Part shown: positions 52,701-62,670 of the stretch, piece by piece
How the letters are laid out: each line of letters opens with the position of its first letter
Position numbering within the stretch: the first letter of the stretch is position 1
From: Bostrychus sinensis
Lineage: Eukaryota > Chordata > Actinopteri > Gobiiformes > Eleotridae
Reading direction: 5' to 3'
DNA: 64,000 bases
Assembly: GCA_020698575.1 (NCBI GenBank)
Contig: CM036252.1
Coordinates: 9,071,401 to 9,135,400, forward strand
Translations under genes and position numbers: made by a program
The notes under the pieces: model-generated
Seen by the model: only the letters and a program-made list of their open reading frames with translations
What the model was told of the DNA's origin: nothing
The model's database searches: none

Positions 52701-54810
52701 TTTTAACTTTTGTTCAGGAGAAAATCTCTGCTCATATCTTTATCTCAATCTTTTAACTCCATCATCTCAGATTTCACTAATATCGTGCTAATATCACAGC
52801 TGCAGTCTGAATTTTTACCACAAGATATTGTCAAACGCACCATAAACGCTACTTTATCAATCCACACATTTCTATTTTAGTGCCAGTCTGTTCCTCATGT
52901 ACTTTCTGAATGCATTTATTTACTTTTTACAAACAAAATGTGACCTTCCACATTTCAAACTTATGTTTTTCTGACCTCTAAATCGTTTAAAATCCCACGT
53001 TTTTAGCTTTAACACTTATTTCTGATCTCTTTATTCACTGCACCCAAAAATGCATCTTTTTTATTTTTTTATTTTCTTCTTCTACCAAACCTGATCACAT
53101 GATGATGCCATGTGACTGGTCATGTGATCTCTGATGTTTGACCTCTGTCAGCCATTTTAATCCCTACAAAGAAAAGTTATTAAGGCACTTCATTTAAAAC
53201 ACTACACCAAAGTTCAACAATAGTCCAAGATCATTTTATTATCACACACATTTCCTTCATAAAACCAATAATTATTAAGGCATAAAATAATAAGGAATTA
53301 AAATCTTTTAAATATAATTGGATGCACCATTAAAGCTGATAAGCTTTTTTTTAATTCACAGTTGTACTTAACTTCCATGCACATGATTATTGAAGAAACC
53401 GCCACAAAAAAACCACCCCAAAAACAAATAGATATTTTTAAGAAGGGAATTATCAAAGGGCTCCCACAAAATGCTGGTACATATCTCCAAACTCAGAACT
53501 TCAAAATATGTTTTACAGTGGCTTTATTTGCAGATTTGTAAACTAATCTTCCTGCCTCTGACCTGTAAAAAGATGTCTCTTTATAAAGGCGTCGCACAGG
53601 AAACACCTCATGTCAGGTAAAAGCACAGACCTCTCTCAGGACCTTTGCTTTAACTTTAATCTTTGCTTTGACCCCATTTTTACAGAAAATGCAGATGGCG
53701 CTGGTCACAGAAGGATTTCTAAATTTCTACAAATGCCAAGCATATGGCCAAAAAATAAAATCTAGAATTGTTTTCTTTGTTGTCTGACACAAAAAGCGGT
53801 TTAAATAACTGTTTATTATTTTTAAATGAAATTATTATAGCAGAGTTATATTTTTATGCTAAATGTCTGTACAAAAGTGAAGCAGTAGTGTGCGTTACTT
53901 TCACAGTGAAGTTGGTGAAGTCTTTTAGTGTTAATCCTCTCTGCTTCTAAAGGCCAGGTCTATGATCATTTATACTCCATACGAAGCCTTGTTAAAAGAC
54001 GGTAAAAGCAAAATGGCTAACCTGCAAATAAACACTGTGCTGTTCATTTTGGCCAAACTGCTGCCGCATCTAAACGAGGACATAACAGAGATAACATGGC
54101 TCCTTTCTCTGAGATTAGTGTTTTTAGCATCTGTAGAGTCTCCACAGTCAGTTTTTACCTTTAAACTTGCACATGTAAATGTTTAAAACGGTCATTCATT
54201 CACTGCTGACACTACTAACTGCCTCGCACTTCTATGTACAGAGTCTATACTTAAGCAGCGTTTATATTTCTATAGTATTCTGGATAGTTTCCCTTGTGTT
54301 ATATTTGCTAACCATTTAAAAAGTCTATTGGCCTACTCTTAAATAATTTTTCTTTACTTTATACCTCAGATTTTACGTGTTATTCAGTGCGGACAGCAAA
54401 AAAAGAAGATATGTCAAGAAACGTTTTGGAATGCTGAATCTATTGAAGCTGCTCTGGGCGCTAGCTGTAGCATTAGCCACAGCTCAGGAAACAGCGCAGC
54501 TCTCGGACACCAATTTCTGCTAAAATCGATTTACATTAGGGCTGTTTTTGACATTATCCAATATTAAAAAAACTAATTAGTCAAATTAATTTGGTTTATC
54601 GTCCAGCTCTACTTCTTCATTGTCCAGTGAGCTCTGTTCGGAAGTGGAAAAAGCATCGATCCACCTTAAACCAGACATGTCAGAAATATATTTGAGAAAC
54701 ATTTAATACTAATTTTATCCACTGTACATGTGAGAGCCCGGAATAAAATTATACACCAAAGCAGTATTGTTTCTGGAAGTACTTCTATGTAGTATAAATG
54801 CCTTCATGTA
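52701..54810 (-). other. cmas 3' untranslated region and downstream flank
   Basis: AT-rich with no other gene. On the - strand an AATAAA lies at about 53236-53241 (TTTATT on +), a plausible end for the cmas transcript; another is near 53522. The two small + strand ORFs at 53768 and 53962 have no domain. Confidence 0.4.
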
Positions 54811-55025
54811 TCAACTGCTGGTCAGGTCGATGCGGTCCTGCTCCAGTTGGGACTTGGCCTTCCGTTTCTGCAGAAGGATGTGCTCTGCGAACTCTCTCAC
54901 CGCTCCTTTGCCCCCCAAGGAGCGGCAGATGTACTTGGCGCCGTTTATGGCCACCACCGGCGCGTCGGAGGGGACGGCGCTCAGGCCGGCCAAGTTCAGG
55001 CAATTCACGTCCAGCTCGTCGTTTC
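54811..55025 (-). CDS. cmas: cmas last exon
   Basis: Completes a Gly codon, then NDELDVNCLNLAGLSAVPSD, AKYICRSLGGKGAVREFAEH and a Lys/Gln-rich tail ending DLTSS. The (M)GND, GLSAVPSDA and GGKGAVREF segments are the end of the HAD-like domain. Stop at 54813-54811; acceptor CCCCAG just upstream. Confidence 0.9.
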
Positions 55026-58000
55026 CTGGGGCGAGACAAGAGGCGGGGGCAGTCAGTAAGGACCACGTTTTCCTCTTTAACATGGCTCCTGTCAGTGGTG
55101 GGATAAGCCAGGCAGCAAGAGAACATTTACTCCTCAAAGTTGATGTGTTAGAAGCAGAAAAAATGGGTAAGGATTTGAGTTTGACAAGAGCCATAAACTG
55201 TACTGTATTTTCCAGACTGAGTCACAATTTTTTTCATAGTCTGGCTCGGGATGCGACGTATACTCAGGTGTGACTTATATATTAAAATATTTCAGGTGTT
55301 GGTTAGAGGGCGCTCTAGGCTTGTGTACCAGCATCTGCTGCACCTGTACCACTGACAATTTAAAATGTAAACATTACCACTAACAACTTAGGCTATAAAG
55401 ACAACTGAGAAAGAGCGGAATAATTGGAAATGGAACTGATGCTGAGTCTGACGACAGCCACGCAGAGGAGGAAGCGGCGCTTCGTCTACCTCCGGAGTTG
55501 GCGGAGTTGTTCAGAAGCGACACCGAGGATGAAGAATTTAAAGGATTTAGCGATTAGGAGTGAGATGGTGAGTTTGGTGAACTTGTTATATTATGTTCTT
55601 TATGCTATAGTTATGTGAATAACTGTTAATATATTACGTTAACATACGAGACACCTGTTCAGTTCGTTGTTTATGCTTCATGTAGCTGAATAACCATCAA
55701 TGTGTTACGTTAGCAAACCACACACCTATTCAGCTGTTGTTCTCTATTCTATTATTACTACTACCTGTGCGCTGGCACTTTACAAAGGGTACTTGGAATT
55801 AAGAAAATATTTGCGATCTTTTCATATTATACTATTAAAATGTATGAAGCAAGCATAAGTGTCTCATTGACGAAAAATTGATTAAAAGGACATGAAACTA
55901 CAAAAAATATGACTTGAATAGTTATATAGCTTGTTTCAAAGAAAAGGTATTCAAATGATGGATTTTTTGAATACTTTTTTGTTATTCTAAAGACAATTTA
56001 ATATTGAATTTGATTAAGGCAAAAAAAGGCCAGAAAATAAGCCGTTACAATAAACTACGCATCAAATTTTTTTGTACTGATAAACTCAGATGTTTTCTAT
56101 GAAATTAACACTCATGAGTAAGGGGGGTACTCACGGTAAGACAAAAAAGCCTAGGGGGTACTTGCAACAAAAAAAGGTTAGGAAGCACTGCTGTCGACGA
56201 CTGGGTCAGAGCGTCAGGTGATGCATGCTGGGAAGTGAAGGCTGAGGCCTGTGAGTGTACCCTGGCCTACCTGACAAACTCTCCTCTTATTCTATACAAA
56301 GAAGTTAGTCTGGTACCCCTTCGCTTAAATTTCGTTTCTACAGGCGGAGTAACCAATCAGAGAAACTACCCGCACTGCCTTTACGATCGACAGGTAGATC
56401 ACGATCGACAGGTAGATCACGATCGACGGGTAGATCACGATCGACGGGTAGATCACGATCGACGGGTAGATCACGATCGACGGGTAGATCACGATCGACA
56501 GGTAGATCACGATCGACGGGTAGATCACGATCGACAGGTAGATCACGATCGACGGGTAGATCACGATCGACAGGTAGATCACGATCGACAGGTTGGCGAC
56601 CACTGGTCTAGTGCTTGCTCCTTTTTTTGTCTTGTCAGACTTTTTATTGACCCCCTGCTTTACTGTGCTCCTGAAAATACTCAAAATGGAATTGATTAAC
56701 CGGTCACTCAGTGCTATTGATAACATTTTCTCATTTAAGAAAGGTGCACCGGGACCTGCCTGCCCTTCGCTGCGGGCTACACGCGGGACGCCTGGAACAG
56801 CTGGCAGGTCGTGTGCCTGGAAGGCTTGCTCCAAACTCAGTTTCACTCTACTTTTTTGTGCATGTGACAATAAACCTACCTACATACATTTTTTTTTTGT
56901 TTTCTTTATTATAAGTTCAGTGTATTTTTAGTGGTCTTTAACAATGTCTTATAGGTGTAACGATACAAATTTTTTATTCCTACATACAATTATATCGATA
57001 CACATCCCTCGTATCGAATTATATCGTTTTCTAGGAAGTGCGTATTGATATACACGGAAAATCAATCGATAATATCAGAAATATCATACAAGCAAATACT
57101 TTTTATGGATGCAATTTTGGTGTTCTTAAATAAAATGTGAAAAAAACTGCTGTATCTATTGAATTGTTCTAAATTAGCTGATGTTGCTCTTTAATCAAAA
57201 CCATTCTTCATTCATTGTCTTATTTTGTTTAGTATTTTAGTATTAGTTATTTTAAGATACAGTCAGTGCATGAAGGGGACTAACCCATGTAGGCCACGTC
57301 CTTCCAGCTCAGGCCGTCCTTCTTCACCAGAGTCTTCAGATCCTCCAGAGGCTCCTCCCCCACGGCCAGCACCTCACAGCCCACTCTCTTTGACAGGGCC
57401 TGGGACAGCGCCTGGGCCACGGGGTCCAGGCTGGAGGTCAGCAAGACCACCTGGATTCAACAGAGAGGTTACTGTGAAATCCAAATCTGCTTTATTTATA
57501 CAGCACATTTTACAAACAAGACAAGTTTCCAAAGTCCTAAAACTACTACTCTATTTAGCTCCATTAAAATAATAAAAAACAGTAAAACTAAATAAGAGCA
57601 ATGCACTAAAATAACAGGTCTAAGCAAGAACTAGAACCATATTAAACAAGACTGAAACGGGACTGAGCTAAAAGCCAGAGAATAAAAATGGGTCTATTCA
57701 ACTGTGAGGGCCATCCTGGTGTAAGAGGGGGCAGAGTGTTCCACAGTCTCCCCTGGTTTTAGGTCTCGTCTTTGCAACCACGGGCTGGAGCTGGCCCTCG
57801 GACCTCACTGAACGCTAAAAAAAAAAAAAAAAAGAAAAAAAAGCATTCCACCTGAACCAAAACGCAGGCTTCTTCTGATGGCACTCAGGAGTGTCTGGGA
57901 TTTTTGGAGATGAAAACCACTGAATGTTGTTTAGGTCCAGTTCTGGCCCGGTTTCGGCCCCGGTTTCGGCCCCGGTTTCGGCCCCGGTTTCGGCCCCGGT

Positions 58001-60296
58001 TTCGGCCCCGGTTTCGGCCCCGGTTTCGGCCCCGGTTTCGGCCCCGGTTTCGGCCCCGGTTTCGGCCCCGGTTTCGGCCCCGGTTTCGGCCCACTTTAGC
58101 CCCGGTTTCGGCCCACTTTAGCCCCGGTTTCGGCCCACTTTAGCCCCGGTTTCGGCCCACTTTAGCCCCGGTTTCGGCCCACTTTAGCCCCGGTTTCGGC
58201 CCACTTTAGCCCCGGTTTCGGCCCACTTTAGCCCCGGTTTCGGCCCACTTTAGCCCCGGTTTCGGCCCACTTTAGCCCCGGTTTCGGCCCACTTTAGCCC
58301 CGGTTTCGGCCCACTTTAGCCCCGGTTTCGGCCCACTTTAGCCCCGGTTTCGGCCCACTTTAGCCCCGGTTTCGGCCCACTTTAGCCCCGGTTTCGGCCC
58401 ACTTTAGCCCCGGTTTCGGCCCACTTTAGCCCCGGTTTCGGCCCACTTTAGCCCCGGTTTCGGCCCACTTTAGCCCCGGTTTCGGCCCACTTTAGCCCCG
58501 GTTTCGGCCCACTTTAGCCCCGGTTTCGGCCCACTTTAGCCCCGGTTTCGGCCCACTTTAGCCCCGGTTTCGGCCCACTTTAGCCCCGGTTTCGGCCCAC
58601 TTTAGCCCCGGTTTCGGCCCACTTTAGCCCCGGTTTCGGCCCACTTTAGCCCCGGTTTCGGCCCACTTTAGCCCCGGTTTCGGCCCACTTTAGCCCCGGT
58701 TTCGGCCCACTTTAGCCCCGGTTTAGGCCCACTTTAGCCCCGTATTTTCCTCCTGAACCCACCTTGACGCCCTCCTTCTGCAGCATCCTGATCCCGGCCG
58801 TGTCTCTGGTGTTTATGGAGATCATCTCTTCGCCGGAGAGGCTCAGAAAGATCCGGCCCTCGGTCAGGCAGCCGGACACGTTACAGAACATGAGCTTCAC
58901 CACCTCAGGAGTGTCCCGGCCAAAGTAACCGTATCTGCAGACGAAATCAACCACAACGGGACAGGTTCAACTCAACAATGGAAACAAGAAAATGCAGGGG
59001 AGAAATGTAATTTGAAATAAAGGTTTCTACTTTGGCAAAGTAAAAACATACAGCAGACAAACTGCTTTTTAAACTGTGGGACTAGTATCACTTCAGGAGT
59101 CTCAGGAGTTTCAGTTCAGGTCGAGGTGGTTTCGGCCTTATTTGGTCCTGAATTCATCCTGGTTTAGACCTGGATTGTCCTGGTTCAGTCCTAGTTTAGA
59201 CCTTGTTTAAAACACGTTTGGTCCTGGGTTTAGACCTGAATTTGTACTAGTTTAGTCTTGATTTTGTTCTTGTTAGGTTCTAGATCTGTCCTGGATTCGT
59301 CCTGGATTCATCCTGGATTCGTCTTGGCTTTATTGTAGTTAGGTTCTAGATCTGACCTGGTTGACTCCTGGTTTAGTCCTGGATTAGACCTAGTTTAGTC
59401 CTGGATTTAGTCCTGAATTTGTACTAAGTTTAGTCTTAATTCTGTTCTTGTTAGGTTTTAAATCTAACCTGGTTCTGACCTGCATTCGTCCACGTTTAGT
59501 CCTAGTTTAGTCTTAGATTCATCCTGAACTAGCCTTGGTTTTATTGTAGTTCTAGATCTGACCTGGTTGAGTGCTGGTTCAGTTGTGATTTAGACATTGT
59601 TTAGTCCTGGATTCGTGCTGGTTTAATCTTGGTTTTATTCTTGTTTAGATCTTGTTTGGTCCGGGTTATACCTGGATTCATTCAAAGTCCTGGTTTAGTC
59701 TAAGTTTAGTCTTGGTTTAGTCCTGGTTTTGATCTTGTTTAGACCTGGATTGTCCTTGGTTTGTTGTAGTTAGGTTCTAGATTTGACCTGGTTAAGTCCT
59801 GGTTCAGACTGTGTTTAGTCCTGGATTCGTGCTGGTTTAATCTCGGTTTAGTCCTTGTTTAGTTGGGGCTAGTTCATTTTTTACACCTGGTTTAGTGCTG
59901 GGTTTTTTTTCTTGTTTTTCTACTGGTGAAGTCCTGGTTTAGACCTAGTTTCGTCCTGATTTTAAGTCTGACCTTAGAACCCTCTGCTCAGCCACGGGCC
60001 AGTCGATGTCCACATCTATGTCCACGCTGTACTCGGGCAACATCTCGTAGTAGGCCACTTTACCGCCCTGAAATCACAGAGGAACACAAAAACTATTAAA
60101 AATGACTGTCTGCTTTTTTGTGATTGAGCGGGAATGGTACGAATTTTTTGGTCTTGTACTTGCAGCAGAGACTCATTCTCAATCAGCTCTCTGGTGGAGA
60201 AGTAGAAGGACCCGTTCTCGCACAGCTCCCCGTCCCAGTCCTGGCGTCGGGGCCGGTTGTAAGGGTCCAGGTTCAACGGGCAGGTAATGTCTCCGG
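54811..60296 (-). CDS. cmas: N-acylneuraminate cytidylyltransferase, C-terminal exons (partial gene)
   Basis: Five exons in order on -: 60296-60160, 60067-59973, 58934-58763, 57450-57285 and 55025-54811. Together 785 bases in one frame: 260 residues and a stop. The enzyme activates sialic acid with CTP to give CMP-sialic acid, the donor for all sialyltransferases, in the nucleus of vertebrate cells. Diagnostic segments are PRRQDWDGELCENGSFYF and SVDIDVDIDWPVAEQRVLRY of the end of the transferase region, then a C-terminal HAD-like domain. The full protein is about 430 residues, so about 170 N-terminal residues lie beyond 64000. Teleosts can carry two cmas copies; I cannot say which this is. 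Phases agree at each junction and no break was seen. The TRIM gene faces it tail to tail across the 13-kb array. Confidence 0.9.
55203..55760 (+). mobile_element. GTATTTTCTGGACTATAAG-type DNA transposon, copy 3 (cmas intron)
   Basis: Starts TGTATTTTCCAGACTGAGTC and follows copies 1 and 2 to about 55760, where the right end is lost. It keeps the full transposase-tail-like segment, including the 64-codon ORF that reads exactly as in copy 1. Inserted about 180 bases upstream (in cmas sense) of the last exon. Confidence 0.8.
55761..56387 (-). other. cmas intron sequence
   Basis: AT-rich; nothing recognised. Confidence 0.35.
56388..56595 (+). repeat. 18-bp minisatellite in cmas intron
   Basis: Eleven or so units of GATCGACGGGTAGATCAC alternating with GATCGACAGGTAGATCAC. 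Each junction forms the partial palindrome GATCACGATC. Because 18 is divisible by 3, both strands stay open (HDRRVD on +, VIYPSI on -); these ORFs are by-products. Confidence 0.92.
56596..57284 (-). other. cmas intron with LINE-like tail
   Basis: 56750-56885 (GGACCTGCCTGCCC to TGTGACAATAAACCTACC) resembles the 3' end of a non-LTR element. The rest is AT-rich with a TATCGATA-rich stretch near 56960-57070. Confidence 0.35.
57285..57450 (-). CDS. cmas: cmas penultimate exon
   Basis: VVLLTSSLDPVAQALSQALS, then GCEVLAVGEEPLEDLKTLVK and KKDGLSWKDVAYMG. The SWKDVAYMG(N) end is a conserved HAD-like segment. Acceptor AATCCAG, donor GTTAGT. Confidence 0.88.
57451..57945 (-). other. cmas intron with repeat pieces
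   Basis: 57480-57560 (GCTTTATTTATACAGCACATTTTAC) resembles a widespread fish LINE/SINE 3' end. 57868-57945 (GCAGGCTTCTTCTGATGGC, ACTCAGGAGTG, GAAAACCACTG) is the hAT-like sequence again, directly before a minisatellite. Confidence 0.45.
57946..58092 (+). repeat. 12-bp CGGTTTCGGCCC minisatellite
   Basis: About 12 units of GGTTTCGGCCCC. The 12-bp period keeps frames open (RFRP-type on +, GRNR-type on -); these are not taken as genes. Confidence 0.93.
58093..58745 (+). repeat. 22-bp CpG-rich minisatellite (two 11-mers) at a cmas donor
   Basis: About 29 units, each a pair of 11-mers: TTTAGCCCCGG and TTTCGGCCCAC. The first is a member of the TTTAGTCCTGG family. Each unit has two CpG sites, one within CCGG. 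The array ends about 16 bases from the donor of the 58763-58934 exon (in cmas sense, just inside the intron). Confidence 0.95.
58763..58934 (-). CDS. cmas: cmas exon: start of HAD-like domain
   Basis: Finishes R, then YGYFGRDTPEVVKLMFCNVS, GCLTEGRIFLSLSGEEMISI and NTRDTAGIRMLQKEGVK. The FCNVSGCLTEG segment stands where active HAD phosphatases have their DxDG(V)LT nucleophile motif; here both acidic positions are changed (N and S). Acceptor CTGCAG; donor GTGGGT. Confidence 0.9.
59105..59972 (+). repeat. 11-bp TTTAGTCCTGG array in cmas intron
   Basis: Degenerate units with extra themes (GGATTCGTCCTGG, TAGGTTCTAGATCTGACCTGG). It is preceded at 59072-59104 by AAACTGTGGGACTAG and CACTTCAGGAGTCTC, probably worn hAT-like sequence. 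It runs antisense to cmas transcription and up to the next exon. Confidence 0.85.
59973..60067 (-). CDS. cmas: cmas exon: end of transferase region
   Basis: GGKVAYYEMLPEYSVDIDVD and IDWPVAEQRVL plus two bases. The DIDVDIDW acidic run is a hallmark of animal CMP-sialic acid synthetases. Acceptor TTTCAG; donor GTCAGA. Confidence 0.92.
60160..60296 (-). CDS. cmas: cmas exon: transferase region (first exon in window)
   Basis: GDITCPLNLDPYNRPRRQDW, then DGELCENGSFYFSTRELIEN and ESLLQ. RPRRQDW and ENGSFYF are diagnostic. Acceptor TTTTCAG; donor GTACAA, followed by a 92-base intron. Confidence 0.9.
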
Positions 60297-60324
60297 CTGA
60301 AAACACGAGGAGAAGTGGATTATA

Positions 60325-60965
60325 GTCAGGACTAGACCCAGGACTAGAGCGGGACTAAACCCAGGACTAGAGCGGGACTAAACCCAGGACTAGAGCGGGA
60401 CTAAACCCAGGACTAGAGCGGGACTAAACCCAGGACTAAACCCAGGACTAGAGCGGGACTAGAGCAGGACTAAACCCAGGACTAGAGCGGGACTAGAGCA
60501 GGACTAAACCCAGGACTAGAGCGGGACTAGAGCAGGACTAAACCCAGGACTAGAGCGGGACTAGAGCAGGACTAAACCCAGGACTAGAGCGGGACTAGAG
60601 CAGGACTAAACCCAGGACTAGAGCGGGACTAGAGCAGGACTAAACCCAGGACTAGAGCGGGACTAAACCCAGGACTAGAGCGGGACTAGAGCAGGACTAA
60701 ACCCAGGACTAGAGCGGGACTAGAGCAGGACTAAACCCAGGACTAGAGCAGGACTAGAGCAGGACTAAACCCAGGACTAGAGCAGGACTAAACCCAGGAC
60801 TAGAGCGGGACTAAACCCAGGACTAGAGCGGGACTAAACCCAGGACTAGAGCGGGACTAAACCCAGGACTAAACCAGGGCTAAAACAAGACCAGGCTAAG
60901 ACTAGACCAAGACTAACCCAGACCTAAAACAAAGGACAAAAACCAGAACTAAATAAACCAAACCT
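60325..60965 (-). repeat. 11/12-bp array in cmas intron, reverse orientation
   Basis: On + it reads GGACTAGAGCG, GGACTAGAGCA and GGACTAAACCCA units, the reverse complement of a TTTAGTCCTGG relative. Mixed 11- and 12-bp units form 23- and 34-bp blocks. More diverged units continue to about 60965, and short + oriented units lie at 61040-61165. Confidence 0.9.
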
Positions 60966-61165
60966 TATCCAGGGTTAAAACTAGGACGATACCAACAACT
61001 CAACCAAACCTCAATGGTCTGGTCATCTCTCCGGCCAGTTTTAGATAACTCAGTCCTGGTTTAGGTCCATTTTACACCCGCTTTGGGCCCAGATTAGTTC
61101 TAGTTAAGGTCCAGTCTTGTTCAGGTTTAGGCCCAGTTCAGTCTCAGTTTAGGTCCAGTTTTTTC

Positions 61166-61612
61166 TCCCTGATCATTTCATTATGCCCCATTTGTTTTAC
61201 CACTTTTATGTCACATGCTGCATTGTATTTTTTATTTCTTTATTGATTCACCACTTCCACATGTAACACCTTTCACTTGTACTCTCTCTGTGTAAATGTG
61301 ACTTCTGTACATATTTTTGCTTTTTTAAAATTTTATTTACAAACCACGACATGAACCGTGTGCATACAAATTATGCCACAAACTCTTTTGTGGAAATTCA
61401 TACTGTCTTCTTAAGTAAACTACTGTTCAAAAGTTTCTTTTTGTCAGACAGGAGTGTTTTTTTCAGTAACTGTCTGAGTCTTGTATGTGGTTTTGTTGGT
61501 GTGTTTATGTTGCGTTTTCATGGCCCTCTGTATACGTTTTGTGACCCCCCGGATGTAAGGAAGTGTAACTATTGCTGGTTAAACCTAAGGACAAAATAAA
61601 GAACAAAAATGT
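61166..61612. other. Intron/intergenic, AT-rich
   Basis: Nothing coding recognised; probably cmas intron. Confidence 0.35.
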
Positions 61613-62110
61613 GACGTTATATACGAAATACCATGTCTATCATGCAACAAAACATACATAGGAGAAACAGGTAGGACATTTGGAACATGGAAGAAGGAAC
61701 AACAGACAGAATGTGAAAAGGAAACATCAAACGGACAAACAAGAGCGATCAAAGAACGAGCAGAACAAGAAAATCTCAAATCAGCCATATCCGACCACTG
61801 TAAAAGGAAAAATCATGTCATGGACTGGAACAAAGCCAGGGTCATCCGTGCTGAAAGCAACAAGTACCACCGCTGGATCAGGGAGGCCATTGAAATTAGG
61901 AAACGGGCACCAGGGACAATGAACCGGGACGAGGGAGCCTACACCTTATCCCACACCTGGGATGTGGTCCTGGAGAGGGTGTCAGACAGTAGGGGGCGCA
62001 AGCTTTCCCTACTGTCTGACAAAACAACATAAGCAGCCTACAAGACACGTCACAGTGACATCACGTGACGCTTCTGACGAAGGCTACAGGAAGAAGCCGA
62101 AACTAGTAAA
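61613..62110 (+). mobile_element. Penelope-like retroelement, 3' end with GIY-YIG domain
   Basis: A frame open for 140 codons to a TAA at 62030-62032 contains VIYEIPCLSCNKTYIGETGR (GIY-YIG type motif with the two Cys before it), then DHCKRKNHVMDWNKARVIRA, RWIREAIEIRKRA and MNRDEGAYTLSHTW. These are typical of the endonuclease domain at the C-terminus of Penelope-like elements in fish. After the stop comes TTCTGACGAAGGCTACAGG, also usual for such elements. The reverse transcriptase part is absent, so this is a 5'-truncated copy. No stop or shift was seen inside the retained frame. Confidence 0.85.
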
Positions 62111-62428
62111 ACAGGTAAACAAACACTCCTGACAGATGCCACAAACTCGACATTGTTAGCAAGAAAAAAGAACAGTCTGTAATAACACAAACAAGTCGAA
62201 CAGGTTTATTGCCCGATGGGTATTAGCGCTGGTCACGTAATTTTCACAACGATTGCAAAAAAAAAAAAAAAAAAAAACCTTCAGGTGCATACTTTGTATA
62301 GTGGACTTAACATACTCTGTTTAGGCGTGAATAGTCAAACAACTTAAAGCTACAAAATAATGCTTTTTATTTGAACATCTGAACAGCAATAATAACAGGA
62401 CAGTAATAATAATACAGAATAATTATCT

Positions 62429-62670
62429 GTCACACTTTTTTCCATCGTCTGGCTCGGGGTGTGACGTATACTCAGGTGCGACTTATATAGACGGTCTACC
62501 TCCGGAGTTGGCGGAGTTGTTCAGAAGCGACACCGAGGATGAAGAATTTAAAGGATTTAGCGATTAGGAGTGAGATGGTGAGTTTGGTGAACTTGTTATA
62601 TTATGTTCTTTATGCTATAGTTATGTGAATAACTGTTAATATATTACGTTAACATACGAGACACCTATTC
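62429..62670 (+). mobile_element. GTATTTTCTGGACTATAAG-type DNA transposon, copy 4 (fragment)
   Basis: TCTGGCTCGGGGTGTGACG, then GTATACTCAGGTGCGACTTA, then an internal deletion and CTACCTCCGGAGTTGGCGG to ACATACGAGACACCT. The right part is replaced by LINE sequence from 62671. Confidence 0.75.

Noticed and set aside
56235..56870. ORFs of 154 (+) and 181 (-) codons with HDRRVD and VIYPSI repeats
   Set aside because: Open only because the minisatellite unit is 18 bp; both strands are open, and flanks show no domain.
57885..58143. RFRP-like and GRNR-like repeat peptides, suggestive of a neuropeptide precursor
   Set aside because: The 12-bp unit keeps frames open by arithmetic; there are no dibasic cleavage sites with Gly, no signal peptide, and it sits in a cmas intron.
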